This document shows, piece by piece, positions 7,935 to 16,161 of a DNA stretch of 34,173 nucleotides. The stretch lies in assembly GCA_903905735.1 (NCBI GenBank), contig CAIVHU010000134.1, positions 1-34,173 on the forward strand, read 5' to 3'. The notes under the pieces are model-generated. The model ran no database searches, was not told the origin of the DNA, and was given only the letters and a program-made list of their open reading frames with translations. Each line of letters opens with the position of its first letter. Position 1 is the stretch's first letter. The position numbers and the translations under genes are program-made. This stretch comes from an uncultured beta proteobacterium. GTDB taxonomy: Bacteria > Pseudomonadota > Gammaproteobacteria > Burkholderiales > Burkholderiaceae_C.

Positions 7935-8675
7935 TCACAGTACCAGCCTCACCGTCTGGGCATCTGACACCGTGCCATTGACCACCTGACCGTTGTCCAT
8001 GCGCACTTTGGCACCCTGACCCACGACACCTGCCGACAAGGCCTGTGCCCGGCTGACAATCTCGAAACCGGTGCCCACGACCACCACCCGGACTTGCGCG
8101 CCAGACTGGAACACTTGCGGATCTTTGACCATCCCCTGGCGCAAGGCTTGTCCGGCGGACAGCATACGTGTGGCTGTTTTGCCGACCCAATCCGCCTGGT
8201 TGGCCACAATAGGACTGTAGTTTTCGGCCCAATCCACCTCCGTGGCCATGGCATCTGCCTCGGTCAGAGTGGTGCCCGGCACGATCTGGCTTTTGATCAC
8301 CCAAGCCGGTCCCCAGGCCTTGACCGTGATCGGCAAAAACACATTCCATTTGGTGGGGCCTTGAACACAACGCAGGCCCAGGCGCGCCCGACCCCACAAA
8401 CGCACGTTGGGTGGCAGATAGGGCTGAATCTGTTGGCAAGGTGCCAGGTTGAGTCGCGGATCCAACTGTCCCACTTCCACTTCCAGACGTAGAGGCAAGT
8501 CCCTGCCCTGCTGTGCCAACGAATCAGTAAGCCAGCGCTGTGCAGAGGCATACACATCATTGCCTTCGGACGCCGGCGCAAACGTTTGCGCACCAGCCAG
8601 ACCCAAGCCCAGCGTCAACGACCATGCCACACCCAGAAAGATGTGGCGACCCAATCGACCCAATTGAACAAGCAT
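7935..8675 (-). CDS. flgA: Flagellar P-ring assembly chaperone FlgA
   Basis: FlgA is a periplasmic chaperone needed to build the P-ring from FlgI. The 246 residues include an N-terminal signal peptide (hydrophobic stretch about residues 12-27, likely cut after AGA) and a C-terminal SAF-type beta-clip domain (about residues 120-246) with the typical segments GTTLTEADA, VGKTATRMLSAGQAL and GAKVRMDNGQVVNGTV. The FlgA hallmark LDPRLNLAPC is present near residue 70. It is transcribed away from flgB across a 152-bp divergent region and points toward flgM, which has its own promoter. Length and motifs are normal. Confidence 0.95.
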   Translation of the reverse strand: MLVQLGRLGRHIFLGVAWSLTLGLGLAGAQTFAPASEGNDVYASAQRWLTDSLAQQGRDLPLRLEVEVGQLDPRLNLAPCQQIQPYLPPNVRLWGRARLGLRCVQGPTKWNVFLPITVKAWGPAWVIKSQIVPGTTLTEADAMATEVDWAENYSPIVANQADWVGKTATRMLSAGQALRQGMVKDPQVFQSGAQVRVVVVGTGFEIVSRAQALSAGVVGQGAKVRMDNGQVVNGTVSDAQTVRLVL

Positions 8676-8827
8676 GACGCACCCCTACTAAACAGTATCT
8701 GCCACTTTAGGCGCAACACCATGCGCCAAAAATCACAAGTAAACGGCGTTTGTGCCTCTATTTGCGGTTTAGAAAAAAGCAGGCGTTTTCATAATCAGCC
8801 GGACATGACAGAAAGCAGAGGTGTCCC
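8676..8827. promoter_or_regulatory. Divergent flgA/flgB control region
   Basis: This 152-bp A+T-richer gap should hold the promoters for flgA (leftward) and the flgB operon (rightward). Visible elements are an inverted repeat GGCGCA (8710-8715)/TGCGCC (8722-8727), a CATAAT hexamer at 8790-8795 that could be a flgB -10 box without a good -35, and an A/T motif CTCTATTTGCGGTTT (8756-8770). The complement of that motif resembles half of an FlhDC box (AAATAG core) and it sits where -35 would be. The flgB ribosome-binding site AGAGGTG is at the right end. The FlhDC assignment is a guess. Confidence 0.4.
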
Positions 8828-9277
8828 ATGTTCGCTAACTTGACCAGTGGTTTGGACTTTCAATCCAAGGCTTTGGTGCTGCGCGCCGAACGCCAACAGG
8901 TGCTGGCCAGCAACATGGCCAACGCCGACACGCCTGGCTATGTCGCACGGGACTTCAATTTCAAGGAAGCGCTGAGCCAACAGACACAAACAAGTGATAG
9001 CGAACTCTCCAGTTCTGGCAAGGGCTTGAGCCTGAATACCGACTCAAGTTTGACGAATGCCAGACACCTGCCGCTCTCCAACCTGAACGACAGCGAACTC
9101 AGCGGCAGCAACGCCATGGGTTACGCCGTGCAGACCCAGCCCAGTTTGGATGGCAACAGCGTCGATATGGACCGCGAGCGGGCCAACTTTGTTGATAACT
9201 CGGTGCGTTACGAATCCACCTTGCGTTTCATCAACGTTCAGTCCAAAACCATTTTGAGCGCCATTCAGGGCCAATAG
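8828..9277 (+). CDS. flgB: Flagellar proximal rod protein FlgB
   Basis: FlgB is a proximal rod subunit of the flagellar basal body, exported through the type III gate without a cleaved signal. The 149 residues (138 in E. coli) show the rod/hook family N-terminal motif, here ASNMANADTPGYVARDF, and a helical C-terminus (NSVRYESTLRFINVQ) for coiled-coil packing. AGAGGTG lies 7 bases before the ATG. It is the first gene of the rightward flgBCDEFGHIJKL operon, 23 bp before flgC. Confidence 0.96.
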   Translation: MFANLTSGLDFQSKALVLRAERQQVLASNMANADTPGYVARDFNFKEALSQQTQTSDSELSSSGKGLSLNTDSSLTNARHLPLSNLNDSELSGSNAMGYAVQTQPSLDGNSVDMDRERANFVDNSVRYESTLRFINVQSKTILSAIQGQ

Positions 9278-9300
9278 CCTGATAACGCAGGAGCCACGCC

Positions 9301-9705
9301 ATGTCGATGCTTTCCATTTTCAACGTCTCGGGCAGCGCCATCAGCGCCCAGTCGCAGCGGCTCAATGTGGTGGCCAGCAACTTGGCCAACGCCGATGCCG
9401 TGGCTGGCCCTGACGGCCAGGGCTACAAGGCCCGTGAGGTGGTGTTTCAGACCACGCCGATGGGCGCAGACGCGGCAGCGGGGGTCAAGGTCAGCGCCAT
9501 CACTGAGAGCAACGCACCGTTCAAGCGCGTCCATGATCCCAATCACCCCTCGGCTGACGCAGACGGCTATGTGAACTACTCCAATGTCAATCCAGTGGAG
9601 GAGATGGTCAACATGATCTCTGCCTCTCGCTCCTACCAAAACAACGTCGAAGTCATGAACACCGCCAAGTCCCTGCTGCTCAAAACGCTGCAGATGGGCC
9701 AATAA
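9301..9705 (+). CDS. flgC: Flagellar proximal rod protein FlgC
   Basis: FlgC is a proximal rod subunit. The 134 residues equal the E. coli length. The N-terminal [20 protein letters not shown] and the C-terminal [19 protein letters not shown] are the typical paired helical termini of rod proteins. A good AGGAG ribosome-binding site precedes the ATG. It follows flgB by 23 bp and precedes flgD by 16 bp. Confidence 0.97.
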   Translation: MSMLSIFNVSGSAISAQSQRLNVVASNLANADAVAGPDGQGYKAREVVFQTTPMGADAAAGVKVSAITESNAPFKRVHDPNHPSADADGYVNYSNVNPVEEMVNMISASRSYQNNVEVMNTAKSLLLKTLQMGQ

Positions 9706-9721
9706 ACAACGAAAGACCATC

Positions 9722-10387
9722 ATGCTAACCTCCACAACATCCGCCACGGTTGCCAGCAGCACTGCGACAAGCACCTCAACGACATCAAGTTCGACATCTA
9801 CAAGCGCGGCCGCCCAGCAGGATCAATTCATGAAACTGCTAGTGGCGCAACTGAACAACCAGGACCCCATGAACCCGGTGGATAACGCCCAGATGACCAG
9901 CCAGATCGCCCAGATCAACACCGTCTCAGGTATCCAGCAAGTCAATGACACGCTCACTAGCATGGCCGCCCAGATGACCGCCATGCAAGTGATGCAGGGC
10001 TCCAACAATTTGGTGGGCAAAAATGTTCTGGTTGACAGCAACACTCTGAACGTCAGCAATGGCGTTGCCAGCGGCGGCATGGATCTGGCTGCGGATGCAG
10101 ACAACGTCAAGGTGGACATTCTGTCGCCGGGTGGTCAGGTCATTGACACGCTCAATCTGGGTGCACAGGGTGCGGGCAGGCACACTTTCAACTGGGATGC
10201 ATCGAGCTACAACTTCGCAGGGCAACCCAGCTTCAAAATCACCGCCACGACCGGCGCAAACACCGTCGGAAGCACCGCACTGGCGGCAGACACCGTTACT
10301 TCAGTCAGCAGTAACAACGGCACCATGTCTGTTCAATTACAGGGCCATGGCGCGGTCGCTTACAGCGACATCCAGGCCATTCTTTAA
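9722..10387 (+). CDS. flgD: Hook-capping (scaffold) protein FlgD
   Basis: FlgD caps the growing hook and guides FlgE assembly; it is not kept in the finished structure. The protein has 221 residues (231 in E. coli). After a Ser/Thr-rich N-terminal tail comes the FlgD signature with FMKLLVAQLNNQDPMNPV and QIAQINTVSGIQQVN (residues about 38-78). Then come a Tudor-like/FnIII-like beta region including NLVGKNVLV and GAGRHTFNWD, and a C-terminal VAYSDIQAIL. The ribosome-binding site is weak (GAAAGA). It lies between flgC and flgE as usual. Confidence 0.95.
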   Translation: MLTSTTSATVASSTATSTSTTSSSTSTSAAAQQDQFMKLLVAQLNNQDPMNPVDNAQMTSQIAQINTVSGIQQVNDTLTSMAAQMTAMQVMQGSNNLVGKNVLVDSNTLNVSNGVASGGMDLAADADNVKVDILSPGGQVIDTLNLGAQGAGRHTFNWDASSYNFAGQPSFKITATTGANTVGSTALAADTVTSVSSNNGTMSVQLQGHGAVAYSDIQAIL

Positions 10388-10415
10388 ATCTTAGCCAGCT
10401 AACAAGGAAACCATC

Positions 10416-11735
10416 ATGTCATTCCAAACAGGACTCTCCGGCCTCAACGCCTCCAGCCGCAACCTGGATGTCATTGGCAACAACATCGCCAACGCCAATA
10501 CCACGGGCATGAAATCAAGCCGAACTGAGTTTTCCAGCTTGGTCGCCTCGTCCATTGGCAGTGGCAGCAGCAGCGGTGCCGGTATTGGTGTGAATGCGGC
10601 CGTGATTTCACAGCAATTCACACAGGGCAACATCACCACCACGGGAAACAGTTTGGATGTCGCCATCAACGGCAGTGGATTTTTCCAACTGACGCAGCCC
10701 GATGGATCAATGGCCTACACGCGTGATGGTTCCTTCAAATTGGACAAGGACGGCAACATTGTGACCAATAGCGGTGCCAATGTGATGGGTTACCCGACCG
10801 ACGCAACGGGCAAACCCACCAGCGCCACCATCCAAGCACTGTCTTTACCAACCGGTGCGCCGATTGCCGCGAGCGCCACAACCACGATTACCGCTGAGTT
10901 CAATCTGGACGCACGGATTCAGGACAACACAACGTTAGCAGCAGCCGGAAACACCACCAATCCGCGCTCAACATTTGGAACATCCTTGAATGTTTATGAC
11001 AAGGAGGGAGTCGCCTCACCTGTGAACCTTTACTTTGAAAAAGCCCCGGCATCTCCAACCCCAAACAGTTGGAATGTATATGGTGGCCTTGACACCGCCG
11101 CCATAGCTGGACCACCAGCTGTCGCAGCGGTCACCTATCCTGTCATTGCAACGATGACTTTCGATGCGTCAGGAAAAATCACCTCCGTAACGCCTACCGC
11201 ACCAGCAACAGCACCTGCCACAGGAATTGGAGTGACCATCGCCGCTGGAACTATTGCATCTCTCAACCCCAACGAGACAACCGGAAAAATTGCCACTCCA
11301 ATAACATTGGACTTGAGCACGACGACACAGTTTGGCACAGCCTTTGCGGTATCCAACCTCGCTCAAAACGGCTACACCGCAGGCGAACTAACCGGCGTGA
11401 ACATTGGCAACAATGGTGTCATCACCGCCAAGTATTCGAACGGTCAAACGCAGTCAGCAGGCCAGGTCACACTGGCTGACTTCCGCAATGTGCAAGGCCT
11501 GTCGGCTATTGGTAACAACGCCTGGGCGGCCACCTATGCGTCGGGCGACCCCGTTGGCGGGTCACCTGGTGCCGGCAAGTTTGGTGCTTTGCAATCTGGC
11601 GCGCTGGAGGACTCCAACGTCGATCTAACCTCCGAATTGGTCAACATGATGACCGCGCAACGCGCCTACCAGGCCAACGCGCAGACCATCAAGACGCAAG
11701 ACCAGATCATGTCCACGCTGGTCAATCTGCGTTAA
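10416..11735 (+). CDS. flgE: Flagellar hook protein FlgE
   Basis: FlgE is the subunit of the curved hook (universal joint). The 439 residues are slightly longer than the 402 of E. coli; the extra length is in the Thr/Ala/Pro-rich outer D1-D2 region (about residues 140-330). The termini are conserved: SGLNASSRNLDVIGNNIANA at the N-end and SNVDLTSELVNMMTAQRAYQ at the C-end, with the flagellar basal-body motif GNSLDVAINGSGFFQL between. The middle part (about 10860-11340) is visibly richer in A and T than its neighbours, as is common for surface-exposed hook domains. An AAGGA ribosome-binding site precedes the ATG. Confidence 0.96.
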   Translation: MSFQTGLSGLNASSRNLDVIGNNIANANTTGMKSSRTEFSSLVASSIGSGSSSGAGIGVNAAVISQQFTQGNITTTGNSLDVAINGSGFFQLTQPDGSMAYTRDGSFKLDKDGNIVTNSGANVMGYPTDATGKPTSATIQALSLPTGAPIAASATTTITAEFNLDARIQDNTTLAAAGNTTNPRSTFGTSLNVYDKEGVASPVNLYFEKAPASPTPNSWNVYGGLDTAAIAGPPAVAAVTYPVIATMTFDASGKITSVTPTAPATAPATGIGVTIAAGTIASLNPNETTGKIATPITLDLSTTTQFGTAFAVSNLAQNGYTAGELTGVNIGNNGVITAKYSNGQTQSAGQVTLADFRNVQGLSAIGNNAWAATYASGDPVGGSPGAGKFGALQSGALEDSNVDLTSELVNMMTAQRAYQANAQTIKTQDQIMSTLVNLR

Positions 11736-11773
11736 ATCGCTTGCTGACCAACACGAATTGACCAGGAACCACC

Positions 11774-12514
11774 ATGGACAAACTGATCTACACCGCCATG
11801 ACCGGGGCCAATGCCGCTGCCAACCGGCAGGCCGTGCTGTCCAACAACCTGGCCAATGTCTCCACCAACGGTTTTCGCGCCGAGCTGTCCACCTATCGGG
11901 CCGTACCGGTGCGTGGCGACGGCTCCACCACCCGCGTCATGGCAATGGAGGCCACCTCGGGTTTCTCGGACCTGCCGGGCGCGCCCCAGCGCACCGGTCG
12001 GGCGATGGATGCCATGACCACCGGCAACTCGTGGTTTGCCGTGCAGGGACTCGACGGCACTGAGGCCTATACCCGCAATGGCTCTTTTGAAGTGGATTCC
12101 GAGGGCACCATCAAAACCAATACCGGCCTGACTGTTTTCAGCGACAGCAGCGCCCCCCTTACCGCACCTTTGGGGGCCGAGATCACTCTGGGCAGCGACG
12201 GCACGCTGACTGCCAAAGTCGGCAACCAGCCACCCACCGGCATTGGCCGGCTCAAACTGGCCACGCCCACGGCAGACGACCCGCTCAAACGCGGGGATGA
12301 CGGCCTGTTTCGCACTACCTCGGGCGACCCCATGCCCAATGACACCAACGCCCGCTTGCAACTCGGCGTGATTGAGGGATCGAACGTGAACGCCATTGAG
12401 ACCATGGTCGGCATGATCCAGACCGCGCGCCAGTTTGAGGCGCAAACCAAGCTGATGACCACCGCCGAAGCCAATGACCGCTCAGCGGCCCAGCTGCTCA
12501 GCATGCAAGGCTAA
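11774..12514 (+). CDS. flgF: Flagellar proximal rod protein FlgF
   Basis: FlgF is a proximal rod component. The 246 residues (251 in E. coli) start with MDKLIYTAMTGANAAANRQA followed by [14 protein letters not shown]. They carry the FlgF/G/E core (NSWFAVQGLDGTEAYTRNG) and end in the usual helical repeat (ETMVGMIQTARQFEAQ). CAGGA lies upstream of the ATG. flgF and flgG are paralogous neighbours separated by 18 bp. Confidence 0.96.
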   Translation: MDKLIYTAMTGANAAANRQAVLSNNLANVSTNGFRAELSTYRAVPVRGDGSTTRVMAMEATSGFSDLPGAPQRTGRAMDAMTTGNSWFAVQGLDGTEAYTRNGSFEVDSEGTIKTNTGLTVFSDSSAPLTAPLGAEITLGSDGTLTAKVGNQPPTGIGRLKLATPTADDPLKRGDDGLFRTTSGDPMPNDTNARLQLGVIEGSNVNAIETMVGMIQTARQFEAQTKLMTTAEANDRSAAQLLSMQG

Positions 12515-12532
12515 TTTTTCAAGGACACCATC

Positions 12533-13315
12533 ATGATCAACTCCCTGTGGATCTCCAAAACGGGCATGGAAGCCCAGCAAATGCAGTTGGATGTGATTTC
12601 CAACAATTTGGCCAATGTGTCCACCAACGGCTTCAAGCGCGCCACGGCCGTGTTTGAAGACCTGATGTACCAGAACCTGCGCCAGGTGGGAGCCAACAGC
12701 ACCGAGCAATCCACCTTGCCCACCGGTTTGCAAGTGGGCCTGGGCGTGCGCAGCGTGGCCACCAGCCGCTCATTTGCCCAAGGCAGCATGCAGCAGACAA
12801 GCAACAAGCTCGATGTCGCCATCCAGGGGGATGGCTTCTTTCAGGTGACCATGCCCGATGGCACCACCAGCTATACCCGTGACGGCTCGTTCCAGGTGAA
12901 TTCAGCAGGCACATTGGTCACAGCCACAGGGCTGCCGATTGCCAACGGCGTCACCGTACCCGCCAACGCCACCGCTGTGACGATTGCTGGCGACGGCACG
13001 GTCAGCGCAACCGTTCCTGGCACCGCTACACCGCAAGGCATTGGCACGATCGCCCTCGCCCGCTTCATCAACCCACCTGGGCTGACACCCCTCGGTGGGA
13101 ATCTATACGCCGAGAGTGCTGCGTCAGGCCAACCCAATTCGGGCACACCCGGCGCAGACGGCATGGGTTCCCTGATGCAAGGCTTTGTAGAAACGTCCAA
13201 CGTCAACGTGGTGCAGGAACTGGTGTCCATGATCCAGACCCAGCGCGCCTATGAAATGAATTCCAAATCCATTCAGACATCTGACCAGATGCTGCAGAAA
13301 CTGGGTCAACTTTAA
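12533..13315 (+). CDS. flgG: Flagellar distal rod protein FlgG
   Basis: FlgG forms the distal rod that crosses the periplasm. At 260 residues it has exactly the E. coli length. It begins [20 protein letters not shown], continues with [16 protein letters not shown], has [20 protein letters not shown] in the centre, and ends with [20 protein letters not shown] and [16 protein letters not shown] precedes the start. The high conservation leaves little doubt. Confidence 0.98.
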   Translation: MINSLWISKTGMEAQQMQLDVISNNLANVSTNGFKRATAVFEDLMYQNLRQVGANSTEQSTLPTGLQVGLGVRSVATSRSFAQGSMQQTSNKLDVAIQGDGFFQVTMPDGTTSYTRDGSFQVNSAGTLVTATGLPIANGVTVPANATAVTIAGDGTVSATVPGTATPQGIGTIALARFINPPGLTPLGGNLYAESAASGQPNSGTPGADGMGSLMQGFVETSNVNVVQELVSMIQTQRAYEMNSKSIQTSDQMLQKLGQL

Positions 13316-13330
13316 GGTGTGAGGTGTGCC

Positions 13331-14050
13331 ATGCGACATTTTTATGAAAATTGGCCTCTAGCCATTATGCTAAAAGCGCTAGAAGCTACTTTTTTGGTAG
13401 CGATCTTGCTGTGCGTCGGTTGCAGTTCCATGCCCAAACCGGTCAGTGTGGACTTCCCCGACACCAGCCTGGCCAAACCCATTGCCGCCGTGACGCCACC
13501 TGCAGGGCCCACCACGGGCAGTCTGTTTCAGCGAACTAGTTATCGCCCAGGCTTTGAAGACCCGCGTGCTCGCACCGTGGGCGACAACATCACGATCCAG
13601 ATCGTGGAAAACGTGACCGCCAGCCAGGTTTCCAATTCCACCGCCAACCGCACCACGTCTGGCTCAACCACGGTCGGGGCCTTCCCATTCCTGGGTGGGC
13701 AGGATCTGGTCCACCTGAACACCAGCACCGGCTCGGCGAACGACTTTGCCGGCAAGGGCGGCACGGCCAGCACCAACACCTTTAACGGCACCATCACCGC
13801 CACGGTGATCGAAGTGCTTCCCAACGGCCACCTGAAGGTCGCTGGCGACAAACAAATCGGTGTCAACCAGAATGTTGATGTCATGCGCTTCACCGGCACG
13901 ATCGACCCGCATCTGATTCAACCTGGCAATGTTGTCAACTCCACCCAAGTGGCCAACGTCCGCATCGAATCCAAAGGACGTGGTGCCCAGGCTGAAGCGC
14001 AAACAGTTGGCTGGTTAACCCGGTTCTTTTTCAGCTTTCTGCCGTTCTAA
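13331..14050 (+). CDS. flgH: Flagellar L-ring lipoprotein FlgH
   Basis: FlgH is the outer-membrane lipoprotein that forms the L-ring. Mature-part motifs are clear: GSLFQ, then YRPGFEDPRARTVGDNITIQ, INQNV-like GVNQNVDVMRFTGTIDP, and AEAQTVGWLTRFFFSFLPF at the C-terminus. From ATG 13331 (GAGGTG four bases upstream) the protein has 239 residues with the lipidation Cys at 31. An internal ATG at 13367 gives 227 residues with Cys 19 and a more normal signal peptide, MLKALEATFLVAILLCVGC, but it has no ribosome-binding site. The lipobox has Cys where Leu is usual. Most of this signal peptide is encoded by a dispersed repeat (13347-13404), which also appears in the DUF4136 gene. The start is therefore uncertain; the rest is secure. 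Confidence 0.94.
   Translation: MRHFYENWPLAIMLKALEATFLVAILLCVGCSSMPKPVSVDFPDTSLAKPIAAVTPPAGPTTGSLFQRTSYRPGFEDPRARTVGDNITIQIVENVTASQVSNSTANRTTSGSTTVGAFPFLGGQDLVHLNTSTGSANDFAGKGGTASTNTFNGTITATVIEVLPNGHLKVAGDKQIGVNQNVDVMRFTGTIDPHLIQPGNVVNSTQVANVRIESKGRGAQAEAQTVGWLTRFFFSFLPF
13347..13404 (+). repeat. Dispersed repeat copy A, inside flgH 5' end
   Basis: This 58-bp element starts AAAATTGGCCTC and ends in a hairpin GCTAC-TTTTTTG-GTAGC. It aligns without gaps to copy B (27483-27540; 42 of 58 identical by hand count) and resembles copy C (32005-32062). It also contains CTAGC...GCTAG arms. It matches my memory of an abundant short repeat in Comamonadaceae genomes. Here it is translated as part of the FlgH signal peptide. 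Confidence 0.8.
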
Positions 14051-14083
14051 AGTTGCGCAGAATCGTGCCGAGGGGTAAACCAA

Positions 14084-15244
14084 ATGCACGCCACAGCCAA
14101 CACACCACTGCCAACCACTTCCACGCGCCGCCCAGGCGTGTGGTTTCTCGCCGGGTTGGTCCTTTTTCTTGGCGCGGCTTTGATGACTACCGCGCACGCT
14201 GCCCGCATCAAGGAAGTGGCCGCTGTGGAAGGCGTGCGCAGCAACCAGCTCACCGGTTTTGGGCTGGTCGTGGGCCTGGACGGCACGGGCGACCAGACCA
14301 CGCAAATGCCCTACACATCGCAAGGCATCGCCAATTACCTGCAGCAGCTCGGCATCACCCTGTCGGCTGCCGCCGCCTCGCAATTGCAAATGAAAAACGT
14401 GGCAGCTGTGCTGGTCACGGCCGAACTCCCCGCCTTTGCCCGCCCGGGTCAATCCATCGATGTCAATGTATCGTCAATCGGCAACGCCAAGTCCATCAAA
14501 GGCGGCACGCTGATCTCCACCCCGCTCAAAGGGGCCGATGGTGAGATTTACGCCGTGGCGCAAGGCAATATGGTGGTGGCCGGTGCCGGTGCCGCTGCGG
14601 GTGGCAGCAAGGTGCAGGTCAACCATCTGAGTGCCGGGCGCATCCCGTCCGGCGCACAGGTGGAGCGCGCCGTGCCCACACCTCTGCAGGAAGGCAATGG
14701 CATCACCCTGGGGCTGCAAGCCACCGACTTTCAGACCGCACACGACGTGGCGCAGGCGATCAACAAACGCTTTGGTGCCGGGTCCGCCCATGCGTTGGAC
14801 GGCCGCACCATCCGAGTAACCGCCCCTGTGGACCCTGATGCACGGGTCACCTTCATGGCCGAACTGGAAGAGTTGTCGATCGACAACTCCGTGCCAGCGG
14901 CCAAGGTGGTGATCAACTCACGCACCGGCTCCATCGTGATGAACCAGGCCGTCAGCCTGGGTGCCTGCGCGATTGCCCACGGCAATTTGTCCATCAGCAT
15001 CAGCACCACGCCCAGCGTGAGCCAGCCCAATGCGCTGTCACAGGGGCAAACGGCCGTGACGCAAAAGTCGGACATCCAGATCAAGTCCGAGCCTGGCATG
15101 CTGATCGCGCTGCCTGCAGCGCCCAAGCTGGCTGACGTGGTGCGTGCGCTCAATTCACTGGGTGCCACTCCGCAAGACCTGCTGGCCATTTTGCAGGCCA
15201 TCAAGGCCGCCGGTGCCCTGAACGCCGAGTTGGAGGTGATCTGA
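14084..15244 (+). CDS. flgI: Flagellar P-ring protein FlgI
   Basis: FlgI is the periplasmic P-ring subunit, assembled with FlgA's help. The 386 residues include a long signal peptide (hydrophobic 19-34, likely cut after AHA near residue 39), giving a mature start RIKEVAAVEGVRSNQLTGFG that is typical. Further hallmarks are VVGLDGTGDQT, VDVNVSSIG-like DVNVSSIGNAKSIKGGTL, and the C-terminal TPQDLLAILQAIKAAGALNA. GAGGGG precedes the ATG by 8 bases. The stop overlaps flgJ by one base (TGATG). Confidence 0.97.
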   Translation: MHATANTPLPTTSTRRPGVWFLAGLVLFLGAALMTTAHAARIKEVAAVEGVRSNQLTGFGLVVGLDGTGDQTTQMPYTSQGIANYLQQLGITLSAAAASQLQMKNVAAVLVTAELPAFARPGQSIDVNVSSIGNAKSIKGGTLISTPLKGADGEIYAVAQGNMVVAGAGAAAGGSKVQVNHLSAGRIPSGAQVERAVPTPLQEGNGITLGLQATDFQTAHDVAQAINKRFGAGSAHALDGRTIRVTAPVDPDARVTFMAELEELSIDNSVPAAKVVINSRTGSIVMNQAVSLGACAIAHGNLSISISTTPSVSQPNALSQGQTAVTQKSDIQIKSEPGMLIALPAAPKLADVVRALNSLGATPQDLLAILQAIKAAGALNAELEVI

Positions 15245-16161
15245 TGAGCCTCGGTCAAACCGGTGCGCTGTCCAATTCGCTGGCGGCCGATGCCAACTCG
15301 CTGGGTAAGCTCAAGCTGCAAGCGGGGCAAGACAGCCCGGCAGCCATCAAAGAGACGGCCAAGCAGTTCGAGTCGCTGTTCATGCGTGAACTCATCAAAA
15401 GCATGCGCCAGGCCACCATGAAGTCCGGCATGCTCGACAACGCGGGCAGCGATCTGGGGACGGACTTGCTGGACCAGCAGTTTGCAGTGCAGATGTCGGG
15501 GCAACCTGGCGGCTTGTCAGACCTGATTGCGGCGCAGTTGTCGCGCCAGATGGGTGTGGCAATGCCAGAAGGGGCACTCAACGCAGGCAAATTGACAACG
15601 CCACCGATGAGTGCACTGCAAAAATCCTCCTCGCTGGCCGCTTACAGCGCCAATGCAGTCAAGCCTACATCGAGCCAAAGCGACTTCGTCGATCGCCACA
15701 CCGAAGCAGCCATCCGCATCGAAAAAGAAAGCGGCATTCCCGCCAGCTACATGATCGGGCAGGCCGGGCACGAAACCGGCTGGGGGAAGCACGAGATCCG
15801 CATGCGCAACGGTCAATCAGCAAACAACCTGTTTGGCATCAAGGCCGGGCCGGGCTGGACCGGCAAGGTGGCCGAGGTCACTACCACCGAATATGTCAAT
15901 GGCGTCCCCGAAAAACGGGTTGCAAAGTTCCGCGCTTACGCCTCCACCGATGAGTCGTTCCGCGACTACGCCCGCATGATTACCCAGTCGCCCCGCTACG
16001 CCAAGGTCACCCAGCAAACGGGTTCCGCCTTTGCCTTCGCCAGCAGCCTGCAAAAAGCCGGCTACGCGACCGACCCCAACTATGCGGCCAAGCTGAGCCG
16101 CGCCATTGAAACCACACAGCGTCTGCAAGCCCGCACGCTGGTGATGGCCCAAAGCATATGA
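15244..16161 (+). CDS. flgJ: Rod-capping muramidase FlgJ
   Basis: FlgJ caps the growing rod and hydrolyses peptidoglycan so the rod can pass. It is the bifunctional type at 305 residues (313 in E. coli). The N-terminal rod-scaffold domain (about 30-105) has AKQFESLFMRELIKSMRQA and DLLDQQFAVQMS. A linker follows, then the glucosaminidase domain (about 145-300) with GQAGHETGWGKHE, where Glu 177 is the expected catalytic acid, and NLFGIKAG. The start overlaps flgI (TGATG) and the stop overlaps flgK (ATGA), so flgI-flgJ-flgK are coupled. Confidence 0.97.
   Translation: MSLGQTGALSNSLAADANSLGKLKLQAGQDSPAAIKETAKQFESLFMRELIKSMRQATMKSGMLDNAGSDLGTDLLDQQFAVQMSGQPGGLSDLIAAQLSRQMGVAMPEGALNAGKLTTPPMSALQKSSSLAAYSANAVKPTSSQSDFVDRHTEAAIRIEKESGIPASYMIGQAGHETGWGKHEIRMRNGQSANNLFGIKAGPGWTGKVAEVTTTEYVNGVPEKRVAKFRAYASTDESFRDYARMITQSPRYAKVTQQTGSAFAFASSLQKAGYATDPNYAAKLSRAIETTQRLQARTLVMAQSI

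Noticed and set aside
7459..8439. 326-codon minus-strand frame running through flgM and flgA in another frame
   Set aside because: It overlaps two clear genes (flgA and flgM) and the sigma-28 promoter, and its composition is that of a shadow frame.
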